Assembly: GCA_039881045.1 (NCBI GenBank)
Contig: JAYWVB010000016.1
Coordinates: forward strand, 124,001-188,000
Source of the DNA: Chaetomium olivaceum
Taxonomy: Eukaryota > Ascomycota > Sordariomycetes > Sordariales > Chaetomiaceae
Length of the DNA: 64,000 nt
Direction of reading: 5' to 3'
Position 1 is the stretch's first letter, and each line of letters begins with the position of its first letter. Both the position numbers and the translations under genes were made by a program. The notes under the pieces are model-generated. The model saw nothing but the letters and a program-made list of their open reading frames with translations. It was not told the DNA's origin and did not search any database. Of this stretch, positions 1 to 10,873 are shown in pieces.

Positions 1-9
1 CTGAGATGG

Positions 10-423
10 TTAGCTCGCCAACACCCCAGATGTCAAACACATGACGAACCAGTTTGTGAAGTAGAGGGCATTGCGATATCCGGACGGGGTGTTCTTGACG
101 GTCGTGTTACTGAACGGGGCGGTCCCGTTTCCGGATGGAATAATGGTCTGGCTGGTGCTAGGCAAGGGGATGGCCGAAGCGCTGGTTGAAGCACTTGAAG
201 ATGGAAGTCCTGCGGAAGATGCCACCACAGCAACGGTCTGCTCTCCTCCCTCAGAACTCGGGGCGTTTGACGCTGCGGGCAACCTGAGCGTCTTCGTTAC
301 AGCCACTTCCTGGCATTTTACCTGGGCATTCTCACCGGGGCGAAGACTGACACTCTTGGGAAGGGCTGAAGCTGTCGAAGAGAGAGCCAAAGGAGCGACA
401 AGAAACAAAAGTAAAGACAACAT
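10..423 (-). CDS. Small secreted Ser/Thr-rich protein, function unknown
   Basis: Single-exon frame of 137 aa. I start at the ATG at 423 because the residues right after it form a classic signal peptide (MLSLLLFLVAPLAL, likely cleaved near TASA at about residue 20); the frame is open further upstream but has no ATG there. The mature part is rich in Ser, Thr, Ala and Pro with several N-x-S/T sites (NGT, NTT), so it is probably glycosylated. The last 20 residues are hydrophobic (ALYFTNWFVMCL), which could be a GPI-attachment tail or a membrane anchor; I see no clear omega site. No enzyme domain recognised. It lies 9 bases from the left edge, so an extra 3' exon outside the window cannot be excluded. 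Confidence 0.55.
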   Translation of the reverse strand: MLSLLLFLVAPLALSSTASALPKSVSLRPGENAQVKCQEVAVTKTLRLPAASNAPSSEGGEQTVAVVASSAGLPSSSASTSASAIPLPSTSQTIIPSGNGTAPFSNTTVKNTPSGYRNALYFTNWFVMCLTSGVLAS

Positions 424-1594
424 CTTGCCTTCAGGGGTAGAGAAAGTGTGAGATAATGACTGTAACAAGACTGGACGCCGAAGTCAGGGCCACAGCGGCA
501 AGTTATACGAAGCTGCCACAACTCACGTGCCGGTCAAAGGAATGTGAAAAACACTCGGTATGGCGGCCCAGCTCTCCAACCTCAGACACGGTGTCAGCGA
601 TGGAATGGAAGGTCGAGCATAATCTCATCACCCCCAGCCCGTGAGGACTTTCGCCGTGAAGTATGAACCGTCCCCGTCATCTCTTGGCACATGCTTAGGA
701 GGCAAAGGGATGGTCAATATCGCCAATCTTTAGCCTGAGGTTGACAGACACATTAACGGGTCCCGGCTTGGATTGTAAATACGGAATATTGAGAGAAGAC
801 GCATGGAAGAACGGGAAGCCGGCCGGCTTGGACGGCCATGGTACAATTGGGGACGGGAGTGACAGTACACGAGTCCGTACATAGTAACTACCTAGAGATG
901 ACGACGGGAGATAGGTTTAGATAACGGGAAGAGTTCAGCCGCATTGCCATCAAACATCCGGATATACCACATTTGATTATTTTTCCTGGATGAGAGTCGT
1001 TCGGAGTACCCGGATCGCGTCCACGGCTTTTTTTTGTCTGTGATAGCGGCAAGCGTTGTGGAATCCATCGCCGTCTCTTTCTTGCCATCCAGGGAACCGC
1101 CATTGCTCGCATGGTGAAGACGTCGATCCGATCAACAGTGGCGCTCGGGAGATTTACCTTGCGTTGCTGCAGTTGACGATCACTTCAGTGATCAGAGGAC
1201 CGGTAGTGGTTGCATGATGCTAATTTATAGTGGGATCCACTAACCTTCGGCACTCCAATGCAGCTGCAAGGGACCGAGGTACCAGACAAGGGGGAGAGAT
1301 TCATCCATTCTTGGTACTTCTTGTATGCACATATTTTGAACCCCTGAACCACGAACATACTTCCTTCCGACCGCAAAAGCCAGTCTGAGGTGGGTTGACA
1401 CACACAGTTGATAAGATTTTATAGCGAAGCGGCCTTTAGATCTAGAACCGCGATTACAATCTCCCAGCATCCTCCTCCATTCCCTTCTTATTCACAAGTC
1501 ACAGTTCCCCATCACTTTCTTCTCCCCGACAGTGTCACCCGGCCTACATAACACATTAGCACCCACTCAACCCACCACACCACCACTACTCAAC
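424..1594. other. Intergenic region, no supported gene
   Basis: This separates two minus-strand genes and must hold the promoter of the small secreted protein. Short frames exist on both strands but none has a conserved domain or credible splice pattern. Towards 1480-1590 the sequence becomes CT/CA-rich, probably part of the 3' region of the next gene. Confidence 0.6.
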
Positions 1595-2278
1595 CTAGGT
1601 AGGTAGAAACTCACCTCCCCCCTTTCTCCCTCCCCACCGACGGAACAAACCCACCACCTTCTCTCCTCCCATCTCCCACCCCATCATCGCAGCCGGCATC
1701 AGCACAACCCCCCCCACCACACCCACCCCCGTCTTCCACCCACCACCACCACTGCCACCACCATCACCACCCACGAGAACCCCCTCCATCAACGCCCTCC
1801 CCAGCACCTCACACTCCACCAGCCACAACACCCCCGCCACCACGCCCACCACTACACCCGCGCCGACCCCAACCGCCAGCCGGAAGGGCAGCACACGGGG
1901 GACGTCGTAGCGGCGGATCAGGACGCGGGAGGATACAGCCGCGGCGGCGAGGGTGAGGAGCGGGAGGGCGTGAGGGTGGGTTGTCAGGGCATTGGTTATG
2001 GTGGTGCTGGTGTTGGTGATGACCTTGTTGTAGTTGGTACTGTTGATGTCGTTGTCGTGGAAGGCGAGCGAGGAGAGGGTGAGGAGGACGGCGGAGGAGG
2101 CGAAGGTTAGCGCGGCGTAGATGAGGGCGAGGCGGATGGCGAAGACGACGAGGGCGACGTCCCAGAGGATTTCGATTATGGAGTCGGGGGATTCGAAGTG
2201 TGGCCAGTGTGGCATTGTGGGATGGTGTTGTTGTTGGGAATGCTTGTTATGTGCTGTTTTGAGACCCGGGTGGTTCAT
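1595..2278 (-). CDS. Putative integral membrane protein, unknown function
   Basis: Uninterrupted 227-aa frame from the ATG at 2278; a second in-frame ATG lies 21 codons later (MPHWPHFESP) and may be the true start. The sequence shows about four hydrophobic segments (roughly residues 38-70, 100-120, 135-158 and 185-205) separated by a Thr/Asn-rich loop and a Gly-rich loop. It ends in a basic, Gly-rich tail. No family recognised. The GC-rich, low-complexity coding sequence makes the frame less certain than its length suggests, because the opposite strand is also biased. I treat it as a probable lineage-restricted membrane protein. Confidence 0.45.
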   Translation of the reverse strand: MNHPGLKTAHNKHSQQQHHPTMPHWPHFESPDSIIEILWDVALVVFAIRLALIYAALTFASSAVLLTLSSLAFHDNDINSTNYNKVITNTSTTITNALTTHPHALPLLTLAAAAVSSRVLIRRYDVPRVLPFRLAVGVGAGVVVGVVAGVLWLVECEVLGRALMEGVLVGGDGGGSGGGGWKTGVGVVGGVVLMPAAMMGWEMGGEKVVGLFRRWGGRKGGGEFLPT

Positions 2279-2865
2279 GAGCCAATCGGCTGGATAGGTA
2301 TGGTCAGGTTGGAATGGGCTGAATGCCGTGGTTGCGATTGTAGTCGTAGTGTTCTAGCTGCTATGTGAAATGACGAAATGATGATGTAGCGGTTCATCTG
2401 GTCTTGATTGGAGACAACCAGAGGAGCGGCTTGGGTACTGTATTTAAAGTATATGATGACCATTCTTTGTTCTAAACAATGAACATTCAAGATAGCGTGA
2501 GCCAAGTCTGAATAGCTACTCGCCGCCGCTGCGTGCGTGATTGTGATACCTAAAGCTGGTGATTTTGGCTGAGGAGAAGGTGGGTGGTTTGCAATGCTGC
2601 CGTAGAAAATTGACGGAATGGCTAAGTCCATTTCCAGACAAATGACGGCCGGATAGTCATAAAAGCCCAAGCATCGCCTACGTTAGTCCTGATCGTGTGA
2701 TATTCCATAGCTTCTCTAGTTATGGCACCCATACCCGCCATCCAACGCAATACTCATACTCTATAGCCGTCTGTGAAACTCCTGTTTGCCAAGTCGTGTT
2801 GGGTATCGTCTGTATTCCCGAAGCAGCCATGAAGACCCCTTCCATCTGTTCTAGTGGCTTGGTCT
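2279..2865. other. Intergenic region between two minus-strand genes
   Basis: Lies upstream of the putative membrane protein and downstream of the RanGAP gene. A 131-residue minus frame overlaps it (2275-2670), but it has no recognisable domain and no good initiation context, so I do not call it. Confidence 0.6.
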
Positions 2866-4197
2866 TTAGATTGCCGTCTTGTCCAACTTCGCCGCCAGCT
2901 GGTCGACCTCCTTGTCCTTTTGCTGGGCGACCGGCTCTGCGTAAGCCTCCTTTGCCTCCTTGATGAACTTCTCAGCCTTCTCCTCGACGTCTTCCTCCTC
3001 CTCCTCTTCTTCTTCCTCTTCCTCGCCCTCGGACTCCTCTTCCAGATCGCTCAAGCTGTCAAGGCCCCACTCGTCCTCGAGAACGATATCGCCGGCTTGC
3101 TTCTCCTTGCGCGCCTCGAAGAGATCCTGGAGCGCAATAATGGACTCGTCGTCCTCGGTAAACTTGTTGCCATTGAGCTCCAGCTTCTTGAGAACCGGCA
3201 GCGCCTCGGCAGCCTCGGCCAACGCCTTGACGCCTGACGCAGCAGTGATCTCGTTGTACTGCAGCCGCAAAATCTTGAGCTTTGTGTTCTTCCCCTTCGC
3301 AAGAGACTTGGCCAGTAGCACACCACCCTTTGAGCCGAGCAGCGAGTCGCCAATACCCAGCTCAATCAACTCAGCCCAGCCGGGCGCGACTGCCGCCAGT
3401 GCCTTGGCACCGAGGAGGGTGAATGTGTTGTCTTGTAGGTCGAGCACCTCGAGCTGTGAGGTGTGGCGCAGGCCCTCGCTCAGCAGATGTGAGATACCTT
3501 CCTGGCGGATGCCGTTTTGCACCATCTTGATCTCCTTGATCTTGTTGTGCAGCTTGAACGCCTTGGCCCATGCCGCCATGCTGCCGTTTTCGAGCCGGTT
3601 GCGGCCGCAGATAACCGTCTCGAGGTTGGGAACTTGCTGGCCATTCTTGCGGGCCTCCTCCTTTTTGCCGTGCAGTTCTGAAAGAGCATCGGCGATCAAG
3701 ATTCCGGCGTGCGGGCCGAGGCCGTTGTTGTTGAGGTACAGGTGCTGGAGGGGCACGTGCGCAGCCAGGAATGCGACCAGGGGCGCTTGGGTGTTTAGGC
3801 CGAAGGCATTGTCGTTGAGGTTGATGGTGTTGAGGTTTGGGAGGTTGAGGATCGAGGTAAGGAGGAAGGAAAGCGCTTCGGGGATCTCGTTTAGGAGGCG
3901 GCCGGTGAAGATGTCGGCGAGGTTGGCAACCTGGCGGGTCGAGACTTGTCAGCGGGCCGCAACGCGCCATGGCGAGGTTATAGCGCCTGAATTTTGACTT
4001 ACACGCAACGTCTTCTTCGTCCCGAGGACTTCCCCGAGCAACTTGCATGCGCCGACACCCAGCGTGTTACCGAGAATGCGCACTTCCTCGATGTCGGCCA
4101 TGGCGCGAAGATCGGCAATGTGAGGCTCGAGGTCCTCGGCCGAGTCCAGCTTCAGGCCCCTCCCCTCAAGGGAGAAAATCTTGGTAGAGGACGCCAT
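2866..4197 (-). CDS. rna1: Ran GTPase-activating protein 1 (RNA1)
   Basis: Cytosolic GTPase-activating protein for Ran/Gsp1, needed for nucleocytoplasmic transport. Two exons, 4003-4197 and 2866-3930, join in phase 0 across a 72-bp GTAAGT...CAG intron and encode about 419 aa, close to the fungal family length. The protein is a chain of leucine-rich repeats (for example LQHLYLNNNGLGPHAG, LEVLDLQDNTFTLLG, LKILRLQYNEI). A long Glu/Asp tract follows near residue 355, and then a Lys-rich tail. This order of LRRs, acidic tract and tail is typical of Rna1. The motif FTGRLLNEIPEAL at about residues 73-85 carries Arg76, which aligns by position with the catalytic Arg74 known from S. pombe Rna1. It is divergent from the zinc-finger gene at 4812. 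Confidence 0.96.
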
Positions 4198-4811
4198 TGT
4201 GATGACAGTAGAGTAATATGTAGGCGTATTCGCCGAGATACCCGGAGTTGCACAAGTTGTGTTGGTTTGCAGGAGGCGAAGTTGGGTGCTGCAGGACGGG
4301 GCGCAAGTCTCAGACTTCAGAGGGTAATTTATTGTTATGGTGGGGGAGGGGTAAATAGAAAGACCTGCAGCCTGGCGCCGGGGCTGAAGGTGGCGATCCC
4401 TGGCATGCCTGTTTCATTGAACCCACAGCTGGTGTCAGTTGTCCACCAGTTGCTGGGCGGTGAGAGCTGAACCACACACCCCGGCCCAGGCACAGCCGGA
4501 AGCGCTCCGAGGCGCGCGAGCTCAGGATGGAAGCGACGAATGCATGTTCGCGAAATCCGCCGTCTTCCGGTCCGCGTTGTCAAATCCTCCCCCAATTCAT
4601 CCCCCGAGGCGTCAGATGCCCATATCAGCCGTAAAATCTCTAGCCACAATCACGCACACGTATTTTTACCAACCGTGTTCCTCTTTTAGTTAACACTCCG
4701 CAGTCCAACACAAAAGTGAACCCAGCCAAGATCAAGACACTGAACTTGCGTCGAATTCTCACGCCCCTTTGAATTTCCCCATCTTCAATTCTCTCCACAC
4801 CGTTTATCACA
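4198..4811. promoter_or_regulatory. Shared divergent promoter region, RNA1 / C2H2 zinc-finger gene
   Basis: 614 bp between two divergent start codons. It contains pyrimidine-rich stretches before the plus-strand ATG (about 4690-4800). No individual factor site can be assigned from sequence alone. Confidence 0.5.
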
Positions 4812-5911
4812 ATGGCAAGGCCAGATTCCCCAATGGACGACTCGCCATTGTCGTCAGTGTCCTCCTCCGAGGACGAGTTTCCCGACGAGGTCACCGAGGT
4901 TATGGACGACGGCCCGCCGCCCAAACGGCTCAAGATCACCACCGCCCGGTCGACCACGCCATCGGCCGTCGCGCCGGAGCCCGAGACAGGCCCCGACCCG
5001 CTCGAGGGCATGTCAGATGTATCTTCCGACACCGATGGCGACGTCCCAAGCTCACCGATCAATGCGCGACAAGACGAAGATGACTTCCAGGAGCAGATCA
5101 CCGTTTGCGCGTGGGAAGGGTGCAGGACTGGGGACATGGGCAATATGGACAAGCTCGTTGAGCACATACACAACGACCACATTGAGAGTAGACAAAAGAA
5201 GTACACTTGCGAGTGGGTTGGTTGCTCGAGGAAGAGCATGCCACACGCCAGCGGATACGCCCTAAAGGCCCATATGAGGAGCCACACGAGGGAGAAGCCA
5301 TTTTACTGCTACCTACCCGGTACGTTTGCGCGAGATCACCTTCTTGTTTCTGCCAGCCGACTAACCTTAAACCTTTAGAATGCGATCGCGCGTTTACTCG
5401 TTCCGACGCCCTCGCCAAGCATATGCGCACCGTGCACGAAACCGAAGCGCTCCGACCCTCCGACCCAGTCCCTAAGAGCATGCAAGCCGCGACGGGCAAG
5501 TCCAAGAACCTGAAAATCATCATCAAAACCCCACAATCCCACGCTGCCGGCCACGACGATGCCATCGACGACGGTAGCGCCGGCGACGAGTCCTCAAGCG
5601 ACATGTTTACCCCTTTGACCGAAGACCAGGGGTTTGCGTCCGACGAGATCAAGATGCCGCTCGAGCGGCTTATGAAGCTCTGCCGGCTGCAGGTGAAGTG
5701 GGCGGAGGAGGAGGGCGAGCAGCTGCGCGCCGAGTGCAAGCAGTGGGAGGAGCTGTACAAGCAGGAGTGGCTCGAGAAGGAGGTTCTGCTTGATCAGGTA
5801 GTAGACAGCGAGCAGACATGGAAGACTCGGCGGCAAGAGGTGCTCGCAACGGCGGACGATGGTGACGCAGCGGCGGCAGACTCGAAGGATCCGGTTGCGC
5901 TTGACGTCTAG
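4812..5911 (+). CDS. C2H2 zinc-finger protein (possible INO80-complex Iec1/YY1-like subunit)
   Basis: Exons 4812-5319 and 5379-5911 join across a 59-bp GTACGT...TTTAG intron to give 346 aa. Three C2H2 fingers are visible. The first uses C99/C104 with His near 118-123 (type CxWxGC), the second C133/C138...H154/H158 and the third C166/C171...H184/H189; the intron splits the third. The N-terminus is acidic and Ser-rich with a basic patch (PPKRLK). The C-terminal third is a Glu-rich amphipathic helix (about 280-320), probably coiled coil. The CxWxGC finger series with an acidic head resembles the S. pombe INO80 subunit Iec1 and YY1-like proteins; that assignment is inference. A sequence-specific transcription factor is the alternative. 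Confidence 0.88.
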
Positions 5912-6368
5912 GGACCTCCGAGTGTTTACTATACGGACAATTTGTCAATTCTTTGTAGTATTGATAAGGGGCGGCCAGGACGACGGGCTATTCGGCCTTG
6001 TTCTGGGGGGGGGTATTTATTTTGGTGGGAGTTTCGGAATGGGAAGGGCACCTGACAAGGCATGGATGGTAAGGGATGTCGCTCTCAACCATATAGCGAG
6101 GCGTGAATGGGCAGTTTTTTCAATGTACATAGCATGACCGGGTTGGGGCGTTGTCATGGGGCAACGAGGGCTTGAATGTCGCCCTTCGCCGCCCATAATC
6201 TAGGCGTTTGTTGATATTCTTCAATACGAACAGGGAAACCAAACCCCATTCTTACCCAGAACAACATATACATTACAAACCCACACAGTCCCTCACACCT
6301 CCCACCTCCCGCCACGCCGACAACACACAGCCTGAACAAAACAACACCAGCATCCCAGCAAGGGATTA
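5912..6368. other. Convergent 3' region
   Basis: 457 bp between two converging stop codons. It includes a run of nine G (near 6006) and AT-rich sequence. No gene seen; probably both 3' UTRs. Confidence 0.55.
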
Positions 6369-7054
6369 CTACGCCTTCCTCTTCTTCTTCTTATCCGCCT
6401 CGGCGTTCCGAAACGGCCACCCGCTCGTGCTCTTGTCGGCCCCCGTGCGCCGGCTCACCCGCCGGTTTGCGTCCCCCGCAAACATCAGCACCCACAGCCC
6501 AAACACCGCCAGCCCGCTGCCTCCTAGGCACCCAAACAGGTAGGCCAGCTGTCCGCCCGTGGTGTGATAGCGCGCGTAGGCGTAGGATGCCGTTGCCGTG
6601 TGGTAGAGGGCTGTTACGAGCACGGCCGCGGAGGCGGAGCGTGGGGGTTGATGTGTCCGTGGCTGTGGGGAGGGTAATGGTGAGTTTGTGTGTGTGTGTG
6701 TGTGTGTGTTAGGTGGGTGGAGAGGAAACAAACCTTGGTCGGCGACGGAATCGAGCGGGAGAGCGTCCGAGAGGACGAGTAGTAGGCTGCCGAGGGCCAG
6801 CTGGGCGAGGCCGAGGGAGCGCGCAAAGTACTGCTCGAGAGAGTTATAGGCGGCGCCGTACTGGGCCCCCTGTGGTGGGCCGTCGACTTGGAGAAGGGTG
6901 CTGATTAGGGAGGGCCAGATTATGAGTGGGATGGCTTGGGCGGTGAGCCAGGCCAGGCTGGCGACGCTGTAGCTTGATACCGACTGGGGAGGTTAGCTTT
7001 GTGAATTGGGGAATTGGGAGGGGGGCGAGTGGTTGAGGGATGGCTTACATCCAT
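6369..7054 (-). CDS. Conserved fungal four-helix membrane protein, gene model ambiguous
   Basis: The protein begins with a two-codon exon (7049-7054, Met-Asp) followed by a GTAAGC intron. Exon 2 (6734-6983) encodes SYSVASLAWLTAQAIPLIIW and an FARSLGLAQLALGSLLLVL helix. The last exon ends at 6369 and encodes further helices (YLFGCLGGSGLAVFGLWVLM) and a basic tail (KKKKRKA). The second intron contains a (TG)n run. The obvious acceptor (exon from 6662) does not join in frame with the obvious donor (GTTTGT after 6734). An acceptor at 6610 does join, but it drops about 17 residues (SASAAVLVTA region) that look like part of a helix. Either that splice is used or an indel lies in the five-G run at 6643-6647. 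Function unknown; probably an endomembrane protein. Confidence 0.7.
6687..6709. repeat. (TG)n dinucleotide repeat in an intron
   Basis: About 11 TG units lie inside the second intron of the membrane-protein gene. On the coding (minus) strand they read as CA repeats between the branch-like CTAAC and the acceptor. Confidence 0.9.
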
Positions 7055-7871
7055 CGTTCGCTACGTGAAAGAGCAATGCGTTATGGAGATGATTTCGATC
7101 ACTCGTCTCCAGTCACTAATTGCCTTTTGAAGTGTGATATTCAATTGATCTCTCCCTGTGAAGCGAACAGCTTCCTTTGATATGCGCCCGACGTCATTAC
7201 AGGGGTAAGCGATGACCCTTGTAGAGTCGTTAGCTCAATACTTAAGCCCCGGCAATTCGGCAATTGAATGAATTATCACACTAAAAGCCTGGGATAAAAA
7301 GGCAAGGGCAAGAAATTGAAGCCGGCAGAGTAAATGTGAAGCAAATTACCATATGATAGAAGTCATGGCAGCGAGGGAAAATACAGCAAGCGGTTCCATC
7401 ACATCTTGGGAGGTCACTTTGATCTGAAAGTCGAGCACTAACAAGTGGGGCTCTGAAATACCAGCACCGCGATTGGAACATTCCACCGGAAAACGGCGGG
7501 CCTGGACCCCTTGTTAGCGGGGGCACTCAAACCGCCACCAGCCGATGCCGCAAAAGGTGCAATGGACATTTCAAAGCAAGCAGAGTCACCTCAAATTGTA
7601 CATCTCCGGCGCAAAAGCCTCGAATTACAAAATCCCCCCACGGGTGACATTTCTGTTATCTATCGGCGTTGGATTCACCGCAGAGGCTTATCACATACAG
7701 GTCACAGATACTAGCCCCGACAAAAGCGCGTTTATCTACGAACACCGCGGGGTTGCCTTCGCAATCGACGGAGTTTTGCGCTCGCCGGTCCCATAATCCA
7801 ACACCGATAATCAATCCCTATCCTTCAACATCTAGGGGTGAACACCCTCCCACAAATACAGCTCGCCCGCA
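7055..7871. promoter_or_regulatory. Divergent promoter region, membrane protein / NAR1
   Basis: 817 bp between two divergent starts. No conserved coding potential seen on either strand. It should contain both promoters. Confidence 0.5.
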
Positions 7872-9631
7872 ATGTCGGCCATTCTCTCAGCCGACGACCT
7901 CAACGACTTCATATCCCCCGGCGTCGCCTGCATCAAGCCCATCGAGACGCTTCCAACCCAACCAGACCCCGAACAACCACCACAATCCCTCGAATTCGAA
8001 GTCATCCTCGACGGCCAACAACCCACCACCGCCGCCTCCTCCTCCAACGGGACGGCGGCGCCGGCCCAGATCTCCCTCACCGACTGCCTCGCCTGCTCAG
8101 GCTGCGTGACCTCCGCCGAGGCCGTGCTGGTCAGCCTGCAGAGCCACAACGAAGTGCTCTCCCTACTCGACGCCGCGCCGGGGCTGCAGATAATACAGGG
8201 CAGTGGCGATGGAAAGCCCGTGGTGTCCGGGCTAGAGAACCCCGACGCCAAACTCTTTGTCGCGAGCGTCTCGCCACAAACTAGAGCCAGCCTGGCGGCG
8301 GCTTGTGGGGGGGCCGTGACGGAGCAGCAGGCTGGGTGGATGATCGAGCAGCTGCTGATGGGCCCGGCCGGGTTGGCCGGGGAGGGAAGCACGGGAATGG
8401 GTTTACCTGGGCGGTGGATACCAACACGGCGCGGGAGGCATGTCTCGTGCTCGGATCTGACGAGGTTTTGGGCCGCGGATCCCGCGGCGGTTCGGATAAG
8501 CCCGCGTCACCTGTCCTTACGTCCTCCTGCCCTGGGTGGGTCTGCTATGCAGAGAAGACACACCCGTACGTGCTGCCGCACCTGTCGCGCGTCAAGTCGC
8601 CGCAGGCGCTGATGGGCACGCTGCTCAAGACAGCACTCAGCCGAGTGTTGGGGATTGCGCCGGACAGGATATGGCATCTGGCGGTGATGCCGTGTTTCGA
8701 TAAGAAGCTGGAGGCGAGTCGGGAGGAGCTGACGGATGCGGTGTGGGGGAGCGCGGGGACACCGGGAAGAGGAGTCAGGGATGTGGACTGCGTCATCACA
8801 AGCAAGGAGATCCTCATGCTCGCTGCGTCGAGGGGGATAGATTTCTTTGACTTGGCCAAGTCTGCCCCCGTCCAGCAACCCGCCTTTCCAGACTCAGCCA
8901 TCCATCGGTTTTTGTTTCCGACGCAACGACGCAAGCAGCTCCGAGATGGCGGGACATCCGGAGGTAACCTGCATTACATCCTCCACGACGTTCAGTCGAG
9001 GCATGCCGGCTCGCAGATCCAGATGACGCGCGGCAGGAATGCTGACGTCGTAGAGTATGCCGTCCTCAGCCCGTCTGGTGAGGCCCTCTTCAAGGCGGCG
9101 CGCTACTACGGCTTCCGCAACATCCAGAACCTTGTCCGGAAGCTAAAGCCGGCGAAAGCATCTCGCATGCCGGGGGGGAAGCCGTTCGGTAGCGCACGTA
9201 GGCCTGCCGGCAAGTCATCCACCTTAGAGCACGCCTATGTCGAGGTCATGGCGTGTCCCGGAGGTTGTACCAACGGGGGCGGCCAAATCAAGGTCGACGA
9301 CCAGGTCATCATTGATCGCAAGAACTTCGGCGAGAAACCTGGGCCGGACGAGCAGAAGGCCTGGCAGGCCGAAGTCGACGAGGCGTACTTTTCTGGTGAC
9401 GAGCCAGATCTGGCACATGGTGCGGGTGATGACCGCTCGACGAAGCTTATTGATGGCATTTCTCCTTCGCACATTCGAGATACCCTAACGCATTGGGCGG
9501 ACATCACGGGCATACAGTTAGATAGATTGGTGTACACGAGCTATCGCGAGGTCGTAAGCGATGTCGGCAAGCCCGTCAGCGACACTGAACGGGTCGTTCA
9601 GCTAGCTGGTAAAATCGGTGGCGGGTGGTAA
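7872..9631 (+). CDS. nar1: Cytosolic Fe-S cluster assembly factor NAR1 (frame broken once)
   Basis: Iron-only hydrogenase-like protein of the cytosolic iron-sulfur assembly (CIA) pathway. It links the early scaffold to the CIA targeting complex and is essential in yeast. No introns; about 586 aa once one missing base is allowed for. N-terminal cluster ligands are visible at ISPGVAC and in TDCLACSGC. The hydrogenase-like half carries TSSCPGW, AVMPCFDKK and VMACPGGCTNGGGQ, the four expected C-terminal cysteines. The frame changes at about 8378: the first part reads to ...MGPAGLA and the second resumes at GGKHGNGFTW, with conserved sequence on both sides and no intron signals, as expected for one lost C. 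The stop codon lies only 40 bp from the stop of the converging SUZ-domain gene. Confidence 0.95.
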
Positions 9632-9671
9632 CTGCGTCGTCGTCGTTTATCGTAGCGTACCGATAGATAAT

Positions 9672-10560
9672 TCAACCTTTTTCACCACCTCGTCTGGCAA
9701 AGCCAAAACCCCCTCTTCCGCTCCCATCTGGCCCTCTCGGTGAACGAATAATTTGATCCTCCTCGCGCGGTGCGTTTGGTCGGTTCCCGGCCTGGGCGGA
9801 GCCATCGCCGCGTTTCTGGATATTGAAGCCCGGCTTCGGCGAATAGCCGGGGTCGAATAGCTCCCTCGTGCCGCCAGATTGCTGAGTATTCGGTTGCCGC
9901 CTGTCCTGCCGCCCATTGTCTTGATCACGACCCCGGCCGCCGCGGCCCCTACCCCGTCCCCGGTAGTTTTGTCGGCCCTCTCCTCCTCCCGATGGCGGGG
10001 TGCCGGTGCGCGGCGTGGACTGGCCTGACGACGGATCCGAGTCGCCAAAGATCTTGGCTCGCGCCTGCTCGTACCGCTTCTGCTTCTCCTCCAGATCGCG
10101 TTGCTGCCGTTTCCGTATCTCCTCGGGCGTCTCCGGCTTCTTCTTCTCGGTCTCGTCGTCCTCGTCGTCTTGTATCGTCAATTGCTCAAGGCCGGTCACT
10201 GGGTCGCGCCTGGCGATTACCTGTGGGGCAGGCTTGCGGCTTAAGAGTTTGACAACCGGCTTGAAGGTGGTGGTTAGGGGCACTGGGCTCATCGGAGGTA
10301 AAAAGGGTGCCTCATTGGGGGTCTCTCTGCGCGAAGGGTTAGAGGTCTCGAGCGGTTGACGGGAGCTGGTTGAGGATTGCGACATACGCTGAGTTCCATA
10401 GCTTTCGTTGTTCCTCAGCGTGCTTTGCCAGACGTTCAGCGCGTGTCATGGGTGCTTGTTGGGGTTCTGACACGGGCGAGTCGTCCTTTGCTGCGCGGTC
10501 GGCCTGGACTTCCCAGTCATCATCGTCCCAGGCGTCTGGGATTTTGTTTCCTTTGCCCAT
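9672..10560 (-). CDS. SUZ-domain RNA-binding protein
   Basis: Exons 10388-10560 and 9672-10326 join across a 61-bp GTATGT...CGCAG intron with a CTCTAAC branch-like site, giving 275 aa. Choosing this intron matters, because reading straight through ends in a stop a few codons later. The N-terminus (MGKGNKIPDAWDDDDWE) is acidic. The central part (LSRKP...RRDPVTGLEQL, then EEIRKRQQRDLEEKQKRYE...RAKIFG at about residues 80-150) is a SUZ motif, a short RNA-binding module. The C-terminal third has RGRGRGRGGRGR-type RG repeats. The end (IIRSPRGPDGSGRGGFGFARR) resembles a SUZ-C motif. Probably a cytoplasmic mRNA-binding protein; target unknown. Confidence 0.9.
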
Positions 10561-10873
10561 TGTGATAGTAATTGAAATATTTACCAGTTTTGTGGTTTCT
10601 TAAATTCGTTTGCTGTCGTCCGGAAAATCGGTAGTGTAATAGTGAAGCAATACTCCTAGCTTGTTTGTTGAAGCCCCATCTTGTGTCGGTTGATGGATTT
10701 CTGAAGTTAAGGTTCGGTCCCCACTTTCTGGTGCTCACCGACGCACAGACCATGATCTGCTACTGGGGGGGAGCTCGGCATCGGTTCATCAACACGACGT
10801 TCAGGTCACAGTGAACTACGAATATAGAATCGTCACAAAAACGTCCAAAAGCTCATCAACACAAAACACCAAG
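10561..10873. promoter_or_regulatory. Divergent promoter region, SUZ protein / small conserved protein
   Basis: 313 bp between two divergent start codons; no coding potential recognised. Confidence 0.5.

Noticed and set aside
2960..3997. 345-residue plus-strand Ser-rich frame
   Set aside because: Antisense shadow of RNA1; the minus strand carries clear leucine-rich repeats and consistent splice sites.
7872..9631. Interpretation of NAR1, ADE2, SNU114, ERG10 and others as pseudogenes
   Set aside because: Each carries only one or two one-base losses with perfect conservation elsewhere, and several are essential in yeast; sequence error is more likely.
10382..10388. Frameshift in the SUZ-domain gene
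   Set aside because: A canonical 61-bp intron (GTATGT, CTCTAAC, CGCAG) joins the two frames exactly.
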